From Erythrobacter sp. (GTDB lineage Bacteria; Pseudomonadota; Alphaproteobacteria; Sphingomonadales; Sphingomonadaceae): a stretch of 64,000 nt of DNA. The stretch lies in NCBI RefSeq assembly GCF_030066995.1, contig NZ_JASJAP010000005.1:186001-250000 (forward strand), read 5' to 3'. The first letter of the stretch is position 1. The number at the start of each line of letters is the position of its first letter. The notes beneath the pieces were generated by a model, which saw only the letters and a program-made list of their open reading frames with translations, ran no database searches and was not told the origin of the DNA. Shown piece by piece: positions 1 through 10,610 of this stretch. The translations under genes were made by a program, and so were the position numbers.

Positions 1-2
1 GG

Positions 3-494
3 CTTCCCATTGGCGGAAAAAGCAGGAGCGGATTGCTCGGATCGGTGATGGATCTGGGCGCAAAGACGGGGCTGCTTGACGATGTCGTGCGCCAGATCAA
101 CGATGCCGCCGGAATGGCGGCAGGGGAAGCCAAGCCGATCTTCCGCGATGCAATCGACGGCCTGTCCTTCAGCGACGCGCCCGATATCATCCAGGAAAGC
201 GACGGGGGCACGCAATATCTGCGCCGCTCTTCCAACGATGCGCTGCATGAAAAGCTCACGCCGCTGGTCGACGACGCACTTGGCGAGCTGGGCGTTTACA
301 AAACCGTCGAAAGCCTGTCGAGATCAAACAGCCTTATCAGTCAGGCCGGACTCAATCGCGAGACTATAAACAAGACGGTCACCGACCAGGGTCTCGACGG
401 CATCTTCACTTATGTCGGCAAAGAGGAACGGGCGTTTCGAAAGAATCCCCTGGGCGGCGTCAAGGGAGCCCTGGGCGATATCTTTGGCAATTAA
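3..494 (+). CDS. DUF4197 family protein (5' end outside window)
   Basis: The reading frame is open to the left edge, so the N-terminus is missing; a TTG at 33 is only an internal codon. The visible 160 or so residues match the C-terminal two thirds of DUF4197 proteins, including the ending with a FTYVGKEERAFRKNP segment that is typical of the family. Members are usually about 230 residues, are exported or periplasmic, and have no established function. Terminates 18 bp before the convergent cytidine deaminase gene. Family assignment is fairly secure; function is unknown. Confidence 0.8.
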   Translation, partial: LPIGGKSRSGLLGSVMDLGAKTGLLDDVVRQINDAAGMAAGEAKPIFRDAIDGLSFSDAPDIIQESDGGTQYLRRSSNDALHEKLTPLVDDALGELGVYKTVESLSRSNSLISQAGLNRETINKTVTDQGLDGIFTYVGKEERAFRKNPLGGVKGALGDIFGN

Positions 495-511
495 AAACGC
501 TGATACGTCAA

Positions 512-949
512 TCAACTTGGATTGAGATGCGCGGGGCCAAATGCATGGGGCAGCAGTTCTGACAGCGGCACCGACCGCACTTCGTTCTTGCCCACGCAGA
601 ATATGATCGGGTCCGTATTTCCCAACTGAGCGATTTCGTTGAGCATCTGCCGGCAACGTCCGCACGGGGTGATCGGCGCTCCGTCGCCCTTATTTAGCGG
701 CCCCGTGACCGCGACGGCCACCAATCCGCCCCGGCGTCCCTCGTTCATGGCTTTGGCAACCGCGTTTGTCTCCGCGCATAGCGACAAGCCATAGCTTGCG
801 TTTTCGACGTTGCTTCCGGTGATAACCGCGCCATCGTCAAACAGTAGAGCGGCCCCCACCTGATAGTCAGAATACGGCGCATAGGCCTTTTCACCGGCCG
901 CACGGGCCGAGGCGATTAGCGCTTCCTTCTGTTCGTCCGGTATCCTCAT
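512..949 (-). CDS. cdd: cytidine deaminase
   Basis: Zn-dependent hydrolytic deamination of cytidine and deoxycytidine to uridine and deoxyuridine in pyrimidine salvage. The 145-residue protein has the Cys-Ala-Glu zinc and catalytic motif at residues 58-60 and the second zinc motif PCGRC at 95-99, with the usual length of the small homotetrameric form. The ATG at 949 overlaps the TGA of the upstream GH25-like gene (ATGA), implying translational coupling. A longer reading from 1072 exists but adds a non-conserved N-terminus. High confidence. Confidence 0.95.
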   Translation of the reverse strand: MRIPDEQKEALIASARAAGEKAYAPYSDYQVGAALLFDDGAVITGSNVENASYGLSLCAETNAVAKAMNEGRRGGLVAVAVTGPLNKGDGAPITPCGRCRQMLNEIAQLGNTDPIIFCVGKNEVRSVPLSELLPHAFGPAHLNPS

Positions 950-1677
950 CTTTGCACTACTACCCACTCGATCGGCTCGGCCAAAGCCTGGCTTACCATC
1001 TGGCGGTTCGCGCTCCAAAGCAGCCATGGGCGCTGGGCGTAGCGCGGGCGCAAGCGATCGCGTGCGAGCCACAAGTCGCGATCCAAGGCGCCTGCGATCT
1101 GAAAGCGCTTCTCGAACGCCTCTCCCAGCTTCAGGATGACGGGCTGACCAGAATGCATCTCGATCTGATTGACGAGCGTCAGCACTTCGCTCTTGGCGGC
1201 CGCTTGACTAACGCGCGGCGTGCAGTCCTTCGGCAATCGTTCCAGCGCCACCGCTGGCGGGAGCAAGTCAAGATCACGCGCAACCATGCGGGTGAACAGC
1301 GCCGATTGCGGATCGGCTCTTTGGCACGGATCGAAGACCTGAAGAATGCCGACTTTGAGGCCGGAATCCCTTGCAGCGCGCAAACGCGCCCGAAAACCTG
1401 GGTCCGGGGGCATGCGTGCCGAGCCCAGCTCAAGATATACAAAGGCCGCTCCGGTTGCCTTCAGGGTCTCGAACCGGACGCCCGAAACGCCGCTATCGAC
1501 AACCGCGCCTTGCTCCGGGTACAGTTCCGGGTCGGGCCGCCATGTGCGCATCTCGAACCAAAACCAACCCGCAAAGACGAGCGCAACCAGACCTGCAAGG
1601 GCGGCGAGTTGCGCCAGTCTGCGAGCGAGGCCGTGGCCAGATTGCCTGCTCTTTCTCTTGCGTGTGGAACTGGCCAT
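946..1677 (-). CDS. GH25-like (lysozyme-fold) membrane-anchored protein
   Basis: A 243-residue protein with a basic N-terminus followed by one hydrophobic segment (about residues 15-40), so probably anchored in the inner membrane with the domain in the periplasm. The remainder resembles glycoside hydrolase family 25 (muramidase): an early VDSG segment where the family has its catalytic Asp, then an AFVYLE strand and an alternating alpha/beta pattern. The usual Asp-x-Glu pair further on is not obvious, so activity on peptidoglycan is uncertain. ATG at 1677 is preferred to an upstream TTG at 1716 that overlaps the preceding stop. It sits between UPF0262 and cdd with overlaps on both sides, consistent with one operon. 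Confidence 0.7.
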   Translation of the reverse strand: MASSTRKRKSRQSGHGLARRLAQLAALAGLVALVFAGWFWFEMRTWRPDPELYPEQGAVVDSGVSGVRFETLKATGAAFVYLELGSARMPPDPGFRARLRAARDSGLKVGILQVFDPCQRADPQSALFTRMVARDLDLLPPAVALERLPKDCTPRVSQAAAKSEVLTLVNQIEMHSGQPVILKLGEAFEKRFQIAGALDRDLWLARDRLRPRYAQRPWLLWSANRQMVSQALAEPIEWVVVQR

Positions 1678-1712
1678 GGCGTCACGTCTCGAAGAAGCGC
1701 TGAGCAAAGCAC

Positions 1713-2222
1713 TCAACCCTTGATATGCAGCACGCAGATGAGAGTAAACAAGCGGCGCGCTGTCGCAAAATCCGTTTCCACCTTGCCCTCAAGCCGCTCG
1801 AGTAGAAGCTCAGCGGCATCGTTGTGGATCGCCCGCCGCGCCATGTCGATCGTTTCGATCTCGGCTGGCGTCGCCTTGCGGATCGCCTGATAGTAACTGT
1901 CGCAAACGGCAAAATATTCGCGAATGGGGCGACGGAAACGGGCCAACCCGATCAGCAGCGTCTCCAGCAGATTCTCGTCCTGATCGCTTACATCCATCGC
2001 AAGACGCCCATCGCGTACGCCAAGGAAAAGGTGATACGGTCCCTTTGCGCCCTTCTCCGCGCTCTTGACGGGCTTGAACGTGTTCTCCTCGATCAGGTCA
2101 TAGATCGCGACCCGGCGCTCTTGCTCAACATCCGCGTTGCGCCACAAAATGGTCGCTTCATCGAGCGAGATATGCGCAATCCTCTGCGAGGTCACGGGTG
2201 AATCGGGCGAACGGCCATCCAT
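1713..2222 (-). CDS. UPF0262 family protein
   Basis: A 169-residue member of UPF0262, a family almost restricted to Alphaproteobacteria and without known function. Diagnostic segments are AIYDLIEENTF near the N-terminus, the FRRPIREYF and CDSYYQAIRKATP stretch in the middle, and the TARRLFTLICVLH ending. ATG at 2222 was chosen because homologues begin shortly before the ISLDEA motif; the frame extends further upstream without conservation. First gene of the cluster with the GH25-like protein and cdd. It starts about 160 bp from the divergent dnaB. Confidence 0.88.
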   Translation of the reverse strand: MDGRSPDSPVTSQRIAHISLDEATILWRNADVEQERRVAIYDLIEENTFKPVKSAEKGAKGPYHLFLGVRDGRLAMDVSDQDENLLETLLIGLARFRRPIREYFAVCDSYYQAIRKATPAEIETIDMARRAIHNDAAELLLERLEGKVETDFATARRLFTLICVLHIKG

Positions 2223-2385
2223 TGCTCGACCGCCTTCGCAGATCGGTGGGGGCGACTTCAAGCGTTTCGACTCGCGCACTGGTCGATGACCTTCCCCGCT
2301 ATCCACAGCGCAAGCCCGATTGTCCGAAATTTATTGATGTCTTTTGGCCTTGCGAACACCGGCCATGTGAGCGCACTACACCGGA

Positions 2386-3909
2386 ATGGAAGATACAGAC
2401 ACCCTGCTATTCCCAAGCGATGACGCGCTCAACGCCGATGGCGCTGGACGCAAGCTTCCGTCGAACCTTGAGGCCGAAGCCGCGTTCCTGGGGGCTGTGC
2501 TGATTGACAACCGCGTGATCGAAGAACTGCGCACGCCTATCAGGCCGCATCACTTCTTCGAGCCCTTGCATGAAAGGATCTACGAGAAGATTATTAAGGC
2601 CGTTGACGCCAACCGCACCGCGTCCCCGGTGACGCTGAAGCCGCAGTTTGAAGGCGATCCGGCTTTGCAGGAATTGGGCGGTCCGGCCTACCTTGCCAAG
2701 CTTACGGCCAACGGTTCGGGACTGTTGGCACCCCATGAACTGGCGCAGCAAATATACGACCTTGCGTTGTTGCGCGAGCTGGTCAGCGTTGGCCGCGGCC
2801 TCGTCGAAGGCGCGCTGGACACCTCTGACAGCGTGCAGCCCATGGACCGCATTGCGGAAGCGGAAGCGGATCTGTTTAAGGTCGCGGAAGGTGCGGAGAC
2901 GGGCAACGAGGCGTCAACTTTCCGAGACGCCTCGCTAATGGCCATCAAGATGGCCGAGGCTGCGATGAATTCGGGCGGAGGCCTTTCGGGCAAGACCACC
3001 GGCATCTCTGTCATCGATGCAAAGACCTCTGGCCTGCACAATTCCGACCTCGTCATCCTTGCCGGACGTCCGGGCATGGGGAAAAGCTCGCTCGCCATGA
3101 ACATCGCGTACAATTGCGCTGCGGAGCACTTGCGCTGGCAGAAGGATGGCGGGGAGCATAATTACGGCGCGCCCGCCGCCTTCTTCAGCTTGGAAATGAG
3201 CGCGGACCAGCTGGCGACGCGTGTTCTCGCCGAGCAGGCCGAGATCAGCTCGGAAAGCCTCAGGTCGGGAACGCTCAGCCGCGATGATTTTCAGAAGCTG
3301 AGTTTTGCCAGCCAGAGGCTCGCCGAATTGCCGCTTTACATCGATGACACGCCCGCTCTTACTATTGCGGCGCTTCGCAACCGCGCCCGCCGCTTGAAGC
3401 GACGTCATGACATCGGCCTGATCGTCGTTGACTATCTTCAACTGCTGCAGGGTTCGGGCCGGGCGAACGACAACCGCGTCAACGAAATCTCCGAAATCAG
3501 CCGTGGGCTCAAGACCCTCGCGAAGGAGCTCAGCGTGCCGGTGATCGCGCTGTCGCAATTGAGCCGCGCCGTTGAGCAGCGCGATGATAAGCGCCCGATG
3601 CTGTCCGATCTCAGGGAGTCCGGTTCGATCGAGCAGGACGCGGACATGGTCTGGTTCATTTACCGAGCGGACTACTACCATCTCGCGATCAAACCCGATG
3701 ATCCGAAAATGGATGGGACCAGTTCCGCTGAAGTGGTCGAAAAATACCGCGCCTGGGAAGAGAAGTACGAAGAACTGCGCAACCGGGCCACGCTGATCGT
3801 CGCGAAACAGCGACACGGTTCGACCGGAAACGTACCGCTGCACTTCCAGAGCGAGATCACGAAATTCTCGTCGCCAAACTGGAAGTATGACGAGAACGAG
3901 TTTCGTTAA
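2386..3909 (+). CDS. dnaB: replicative DNA helicase
   Basis: Hexameric 5'-3' helicase of the replication fork. The 507-residue protein has the N-terminal all-alpha domain (about 25-130), a linker and the RecA-like motor with Walker A GRPGMGKSS at 227-235 and Walker B around the VVDYLQLL segment. Near the C-terminus is an insertion of about 40 residues after the FIYRADYY segment, rich in charged residues, of the kind seen in alphaproteobacterial DnaB. Monocistronic, followed by rpoZ 104 bp downstream. Confidence 0.97.
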   Translation: MEDTDTLLFPSDDALNADGAGRKLPSNLEAEAAFLGAVLIDNRVIEELRTPIRPHHFFEPLHERIYEKIIKAVDANRTASPVTLKPQFEGDPALQELGGPAYLAKLTANGSGLLAPHELAQQIYDLALLRELVSVGRGLVEGALDTSDSVQPMDRIAEAEADLFKVAEGAETGNEASTFRDASLMAIKMAEAAMNSGGGLSGKTTGISVIDAKTSGLHNSDLVILAGRPGMGKSSLAMNIAYNCAAEHLRWQKDGGEHNYGAPAAFFSLEMSADQLATRVLAEQAEISSESLRSGTLSRDDFQKLSFASQRLAELPLYIDDTPALTIAALRNRARRLKRRHDIGLIVVDYLQLLQGSGRANDNRVNEISEISRGLKTLAKELSVPVIALSQLSRAVEQRDDKRPMLSDLRESGSIEQDADMVWFIYRADYYHLAIKPDDPKMDGTSSAEVVEKYRAWEEKYEELRNRATLIVAKQRHGSTGNVPLHFQSEITKFSSPNWKYDENEFR

Positions 3910-4013
3910 GCGGAGGGCGCGAATTCGGGCGCATTCTTGACTCAAGAACCCGCCGACCCTAACTGGCGCTCCTCCCCTTCTTACATTACCAGTTCCGAGA
4001 AAGAGGCCCGCAG

Positions 4014-4358
4014 ATGGCACGCGTTACCGTTGAAGATTGCGTCGACAAGGTTCCCAACCGTTTCGATCTTGTCCTGCTCGCCGCGCAGCGCGCGCGTGAA
4101 ATCTCGGGCGGCAGCGAGCTTACTATTGACCGCGATCGCGACAAGAACCCGGTCGTTGCTCTGCGCGAAATCGCCGAACAGACGATCAAGCCGCGCGATC
4201 TGAGCGAAGCGCTCGTGACCGGTCTTCAGAAAATCCTTCCCGACGATGAGGATGACGCCGACGAGATCGGTTCGCTCAGCCAATCGGCCGAAGCGCTGCG
4301 GATCACCGCTTCCGCTCCGACCCGCTCCACTTCGATCGGGGCCGATTACGAAGGGTGA
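4014..4358 (+). CDS. rpoZ: DNA-directed RNA polymerase omega subunit
   Basis: Small RNA polymerase subunit that helps fold and assemble beta-prime. The 114-residue protein begins with the canonical MARVTVEDC start and has the [15 protein letters not shown] and [12 protein letters not shown] segments of the family; the acidic, Ser/Thr-rich tail is variable. Unusually for the gene order I know best, spoT/relA does not follow. A strong intrinsic terminator lies about 50 bp downstream. Confidence 0.96.
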   Translation: MARVTVEDCVDKVPNRFDLVLLAAQRAREISGGSELTIDRDRDKNPVVALREIAEQTIKPRDLSEALVTGLQKILPDDEDDADEIGSLSQSAEALRITASAPTRSTSIGADYEG

Positions 4359-4405
4359 CAAGTGTTTCATTTGGGACCGGAGGTCAAAATTCCGGCCCTG
4401 AAACC

Positions 4406-4432
4406 AAGGCTGCCTTTATGGCAGCCTTTTTT
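4406..4432 (+). terminator. Rho-independent terminator of rpoZ
   Basis: Perfect 9-bp inverted repeat AAGGCTGCC / GGCAGCCTT with a TTTAT loop, followed directly by a run of T. It lies 48 bp after the rpoZ stop. Confidence 0.92.
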
Positions 4433-4487
4433 GTGCACGAAGTCCGCACAAGATCGACACTGGTCAGGCGCCCTGCACGCGCTTGAC

Positions 4488-4518
4488 TTGTTTTCGCATC
4501 TGCAACATGCGAAAACAA
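4488..4518. promoter_or_regulatory. 12-bp perfect inverted repeat upstream of parA
   Basis: TTGTTTTCGCAT at 4488-4499 and its exact reverse complement ATGCGAAAACAA at 4507-4518 are separated by 7 nt. There is no T-run, so it looks like a protein-binding operator rather than a terminator. It ends 67 bp before the ParA start and a TTGACT hexamer at 4483-4488 touches its left arm. What binds it is unknown; autoregulation by the ParA product or an unlinked regulator are both possible. Confidence 0.55.
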
Positions 4519-4585
4519 TGAACGTCACAAAATTGTAACATCCATGCGGACCGGGGGCCTTGGGAAGAACGGGAGAAACGACACA

Positions 4586-5317
4586 ATGGCTTCGATTGCG
4601 GTCTACAGCGTCAAAGGTGGCGTCGGAAAGACAACGTTCTCAGTCAATCTAGCCTGGTGTTCGGCGCAGATTTCGAGGCGCAAAACGCTCCTATGGGATC
4701 TTGATCCCGCCAACGGGTCCGGCTTCCTCTTGGGGGTTGGCCCCAAGAAGAAACGCACAGCGGACAGCGTCTTTGCGAACGCGCTGGATCCTTCCAAGCT
4801 GATACGCTCAACCGACTACGACAATCTCGACATTCTGCCCGCGGATGAGAGCATTCGCGGACTTGATCGACAGTTTGACAGGCTTGGCAAGAAAAAGAGG
4901 CTGGCCAAGCTTTCGGCTGCGCTCGCGAAGAATTTCGACCGGATCGTGTTCGATTGCCCTCCGGTCCTCAACGAAATCAGCGCGCAGGTAATGCGCGCCG
5001 CCGATGTCATCATTGTTCCGCTGCCACCGTCACCGCTTTCCGCCCGCGCTTTCGACACAGTTGTCACGGCCGTGCGCGGATCGGGCAAACACCACCCGCC
5101 CATCCTCCCCGTCCTTTCGATGGTCGATATGCGGCGAACCCTTCACCGCGACGCGCGCGAGACCAATCCCACATGGCCGGTCGTCCCGCTCGCCAGCGCT
5201 ATTGAGCAGTGCGCTGTGCAGCGCAAGCCGGTCGGAGCCTTCGCCCCGCGCGCGCCAGCCACCCGCGCCTTTGCGCAATTATGGACCGCGATCGAACGAA
5301 AACTCGCTGAAAAATAA
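4586..5317 (+). CDS. ParA/MinD-family ATPase (orphan)
   Basis: P-loop ATPase of the ParA/Soj class. The 243-residue protein has the deviant Walker A KGGVGKTT at residues 10-17, the Walker A-prime segment LWDLDP and the Walker B region IVFDCPP. These proteins dimerise on ATP and position cargo (plasmid, chromosome, chemoreceptors, or other complexes). No parB or parS-like gene follows, so this is not evidently a partition operon. ATG at 4586 is preferred to 4544 because it starts at the conserved beta-strand and has a GGGAG ribosome-binding site 10 nt upstream. Confidence 0.85.
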   Translation: MASIAVYSVKGGVGKTTFSVNLAWCSAQISRRKTLLWDLDPANGSGFLLGVGPKKKRTADSVFANALDPSKLIRSTDYDNLDILPADESIRGLDRQFDRLGKKKRLAKLSAALAKNFDRIVFDCPPVLNEISAQVMRAADVIIVPLPPSPLSARAFDTVVTAVRGSGKHHPPILPVLSMVDMRRTLHRDARETNPTWPVVPLASAIEQCAVQRKPVGAFAPRAPATRAFAQLWTAIERKLAEK

Positions 5318-5424
5318 GACCTTGGGTTTGTCCTGGGGCCGAATCTCCGACAACGGGCCGCTCAAACAGTTTCCTTTCGCGACGCCAGCACTAGAATGGC
5401 GATCCGGGAAAGGGGCGTTCGTGT

Positions 5425-6564
5425 ATGTCTGACATCGCCGAAGGGCTGGGAGCTGCGGTTGAGGGCACGCTCGCGGCGAGAGCTGTGGAACCGCGTTCTG
5501 GTGAAAGCATCGCTCAAGACCACGCCGAAACCGAATGCGCCAATTGCGGAGCGCCGCTCACCGGCCCCTATTGCAACCAGTGCGGCCAGAAGGCGCACGT
5601 TCACCGGACGCTGACGGCGATAGGCCACGACCTGATGCACGGCGTGCTGCATCTGGATGGCAAACTTGCGCACACTCTTCCGCTTCTCGTGTTCAAGCCG
5701 GGCCAACTGACGCGGCGTTATATCGAGGGCGAACGCGCCCGCTTTGTCAGCCCCATGGCGATGTTTCTTTTCAGCGTCTTTGCCATGTTCGCTGTATTCC
5801 AGCTCCTGGGGATTAGCACACCGACGTCCTTCGAGATGGAGAACGGTATCGACGCCATCGAAGCGCGGCTGGTTGATGCCAGGGCGAAGACGCAAGCCGA
5901 ACTGGCCGATGTGAATGGTCAGCTCGCCGACAACAATCTCGCTCCGAGCACCCGAAGCGATCTTGCACGGCGGAAGTCCGAGCTCGAGGCCGATCTGATG
6001 GAATTGGAGCAGGTCGCAGATCTGCCTTTCATAAACGCGAGCGATGCAAGCCTTGAGGTCAACGAAGACGGAGAAACCGTCGTTCCGATCGGCAATAGCG
6101 GCAACGCCCAGATGACGTTCGCCGAGACCGGCGTTGATTTACTTGACAAGGGACTAGCGAAGAAATGGCGCGATAACCCCGGGCTTATGCTCTACAAGCT
6201 GCAAGCAAACGCCTACAAGTTCAGCTGGCTGCTCATACCGCTGTCGATACCCTTCGTGTGGCTTCTGTTCGTGTGGCGGCGCAGGTTCAAAGCTTATGAT
6301 CATGCCATCTTTGTAACGTACTCGCTCGGCTTCATGTCGTTGCTTTTCATCACGCTTTCATTAGCAAACGCTGGCGGATTGAGTTTGGGCTGGATCGTGG
6401 CGGGCTTCGCCGCCCTGGCGCCACTGCATCTCTACAAGCACTTGCGCGGCGCCTACGGTCTTTCGCGCTTCTCGACGATCTGGCGTTTCTTTGCGCTGCT
6501 CATCTTCATCGTGATTGTGCTGGTCTTGTTCCTCCAGGCGCTGGTGCTGCTCGGCGCGTTCTGA
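5425..6564 (+). CDS. DUF3667 zinc-ribbon membrane protein
   Basis: A 379-residue integral membrane protein with an N-terminal zinc ribbon (Cys38, Cys41, Cys50, Cys53), then the DUF3667 core with an amphipathic region and the FKPGQLTRRYIEGERARFVSP signature. A first membrane segment at about 110-130 is followed by a long charged, coiled-coil-like stretch (about 140-200) and three or four further hydrophobic helices at the C-terminus. Function unknown for the family. The charged stretch between the first helix and the C-terminal helix group is presumably periplasmic. Confidence 0.85.
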   Translation: MSDIAEGLGAAVEGTLAARAVEPRSGESIAQDHAETECANCGAPLTGPYCNQCGQKAHVHRTLTAIGHDLMHGVLHLDGKLAHTLPLLVFKPGQLTRRYIEGERARFVSPMAMFLFSVFAMFAVFQLLGISTPTSFEMENGIDAIEARLVDARAKTQAELADVNGQLADNNLAPSTRSDLARRKSELEADLMELEQVADLPFINASDASLEVNEDGETVVPIGNSGNAQMTFAETGVDLLDKGLAKKWRDNPGLMLYKLQANAYKFSWLLIPLSIPFVWLLFVWRRRFKAYDHAIFVTYSLGFMSLLFITLSLANAGGLSLGWIVAGFAALAPLHLYKHLRGAYGLSRFSTIWRFFALLIFIVIVLVLFLQALVLLGAF

Positions 6565-6587
6565 TCAAGGGAAGCACCCCGAACGAA

Positions 6588-6617
6588 GAAAGGCGCCGGA
6601 TCGCTCCGACGCCTTTC
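6588..6617. terminator. Bidirectional terminator between DUF3667 gene and ftsH
   Basis: A 13-bp stem (GAAAGGCGCCGGA with TCCGACGCCTTTC, one mismatch) closed by a TCGC loop, with A-rich and T-rich flanks, between two convergent genes. It can serve both directions. Confidence 0.75.
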
Positions 6618-6636
6618 ATATCTCAAGTCAAGTGGA

Positions 6637-8598
<1,962 letters not shown>

Positions 8599-8726
8599 CG
8601 GCTGATTCCTTCCTGTTCGCAAAGCAATGTAGGAATGCGTGCATGAATGGCAAGATAATGCGGCATGCCGCGTAGAACGCTAACTTTCGAACTCAGTCAT
8701 GCAAAATCTCAATCGCGCAAGGGCGT

Positions 8727-9341
8727 CTATTTCGCCCTGTAGGCCGCCAGGAACACATCGAGCGCCCCGTTTATGCGAAGCGCCCTTTCTTTGCTGGTAA
8801 CGTTTCGACCGAAGCGCTGGTTGAGATCCCCCATTCCCTTGCACAGAGCGACGAACTGCTCCGCCGCGAGCATCGGATCGTCCACCGCAAGTTCGCCAAC
8901 ATCGTTCGCGTGCGACAGAAATTCGGAAAACGCCTGTTTCATCCTCCAAGGCCCTGCGACCAGGAAGGCGTGACCGATCGCCGGTTCCAGTTCCGTTTCC
9001 GCTGCGATGCGGCGTTCGAACTGGATCATTTCCGGCCTTGAGAGAAACGCGATCATGCCCTCGCCAATCGTCTCCAGCCGCTCGCGGATCGTGCCTTCCG
9101 GCGTATCGTCGATGCTGAAATAGCCGCGCATCTTTTCGCATTCGAGCTCGACCGCGGCTGTGAAGAGCCCGCGTTTATCGCCGAAGTGATTGTAGATCGT
9201 GACCTTGGAGACCCCGGCGTCGGCGGCCACCTGCTCGATCGAAGTCGCCGCAAAGCCTTCGTCGAAGAAACGCCGCGAAGCGGCTTCGACAATCGCGTTG
9301 CGTTTGACCTGATCGGATGGGCGGCCGGGCTTTTTTTTCAA
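8727..9341 (-). CDS. TetR/AcrR family transcriptional regulator
   Basis: A 204-residue regulator with an N-terminal TetR helix-turn-helix (about 15-60, with the VAADAGVSKVTIYNHF recognition region) and an all-helical ligand-binding C-terminal domain. It is divergent from the exporter operon starting at 9474, and a perfect palindrome lies in the shared promoter region. The arrangement strongly suggests that it represses the exporter and itself, with an exported compound as inducer. Ligand unknown. Confidence 0.9.
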   Translation of the reverse strand: MKKKPGRPSDQVKRNAIVEAASRRFFDEGFAATSIEQVAADAGVSKVTIYNHFGDKRGLFTAAVELECEKMRGYFSIDDTPEGTIRERLETIGEGMIAFLSRPEMIQFERRIAAETELEPAIGHAFLVAGPWRMKQAFSEFLSHANDVGELAVDDPMLAAEQFVALCKGMGDLNQRFGRNVTSKERALRINGALDVFLAAYRAK

Positions 9342-9379
9342 TTCCTGGGAACCTGAACTCGAAACGACGCTTGACTAAC

Positions 9380-9395
9380 TGAACGCTTGCGTTCA
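9380..9395. promoter_or_regulatory. Palindromic operator candidate for the TetR regulator
   Basis: TGAACGC-TT-GCGTTCA is a 7-bp perfect inverted repeat with a 2-bp centre in the 132-bp divergent region. A related half-site (GTCGTTCA, 9408-9415) lies 12 bp further right. A TTGACT hexamer at 9371-9376 would place the palindrome in the -35/-10 spacer of an exporter promoter. Binding by the adjacent TetR protein is inference. Confidence 0.65.
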
Positions 9396-9473
9396 ATTAA
9401 ACGGTGTCGTTCAATAATGCGGCGCAGCCCTCTCAAAAGCAACCCCAGCTCTCATCAAAGGTTCCAAACCAAC

Positions 9474-10610
9474 ATGCTCTGGATCGCGATCCGCATGCTC
9501 ACGGGCGACAAGCAGAAGTTCTACGGCCTGCTGTTCGGCATTGCGTTTTCCACTCTGCTGATCACGCAGCAACTGACCATTTTCGTCAACCTTATCGAGC
9601 GCGGCGCGAGCGGAGTTTACAGCGCACCGGAGGCGGAAATCTGGGTCATGGACCCCGTGACGCGCACCACCGAGGTCAATTACGCCATGCCGCCGACCGC
9701 GCTGGATGAAGTGCGCTCTGTGCAAGGGGTCGAATGGGCGGTGCCGCACCTGCGAGCCGTCGCCTCGGTCCGCAACAGCGAAGGCGACCTGGAGGGCGTC
9801 ACGATCGTCGGCGTCGACGACGCGACGCTGATCGGACTTCCTGAACGCATGGTTGAAGGAGACAAATCGATCCTGCTCCAACCCGACAGCGTACTGATCG
9901 ACGATGTCGGCTTGACCAAGATGTTTGCCCCCGGGGAAAACCCGATCGGCGAACGGCTCGAACTCAATGATCAGCGTGCGGTGATCCGCGGCATCGCCGA
10001 CGCCATCCCCAGTTTTACCAGCCAGGTCACGCTTTACACGAAGTACAGCCAGGCGCTGAACTATGTGCCCGGCACCCGCAACCGGCTGACATTCGTGCTT
10101 GCCGGCGTCAGAGACGGCGAAACGGTCGAAGCGGTTGCCCAGCGCATCACGGAAGAAACCGGCCTCAAGGCGCTGCCACGCGAAGAACTGGCCCAGTCCG
10201 GGATCGACTTCATTGTCGAGAACACCGGCATTCCGCTCAACTTCGGCATCACCGTCGCCCTCGGCTTTATCGTCGGCGTTGCGATCGTGGGGCTGACCTT
10301 CAGCCTCTTCATCCGCGACAATATTAAACAGTTCGGCGCGCTCAAGGCGATTGGCGTTACCAACTTCAAGATCGGGCAGATGGTGGTCGCGCAAGCGACG
10401 CTTGTGGGCTCTGTTGGTTACGCTCTGGGTGTCATCGGAACCGTTCTGTTCATCTGGGGCTTTTCGGGCAATCCGACCTTCAAGGGCTTCTACATCCCCT
10501 GGCAGATCCCGTTCGTCAGCCTTGTCGCGGTGATCGCCATCCTCGCTCTCACTGGCTGGATTTCCCTGCGCAGTGTTATGCGCACCGAGCCAGCGGCGGT
10601 GTTCCGGTGA
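9474..10610 (+). CDS. ABC exporter permease, DevC/FtsX type
   Basis: A 378-residue permease with one N-terminal membrane helix (about 18-40), a large periplasmic MacB-like domain (about 45-260) and three C-terminal helices, ending with the EPAAVFR motif usual in this class. This topology belongs to DevC-type permeases, which work with a separate ATPase, a membrane-fusion protein and an outer-membrane channel to push substrates across both membranes. ATG at 9474 begins at the conserved LWIAIRML segment. First gene of the exporter operon. Confidence 0.87.
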   Translation: MLWIAIRMLTGDKQKFYGLLFGIAFSTLLITQQLTIFVNLIERGASGVYSAPEAEIWVMDPVTRTTEVNYAMPPTALDEVRSVQGVEWAVPHLRAVASVRNSEGDLEGVTIVGVDDATLIGLPERMVEGDKSILLQPDSVLIDDVGLTKMFAPGENPIGERLELNDQRAVIRGIADAIPSFTSQVTLYTKYSQALNYVPGTRNRLTFVLAGVRDGETVEAVAQRITEETGLKALPREELAQSGIDFIVENTGIPLNFGITVALGFIVGVAIVGLTFSLFIRDNIKQFGALKAIGVTNFKIGQMVVAQATLVGSVGYALGVIGTVLFIWGFSGNPTFKGFYIPWQIPFVSLVAVIAILALTGWISLRSVMRTEPAAVFR

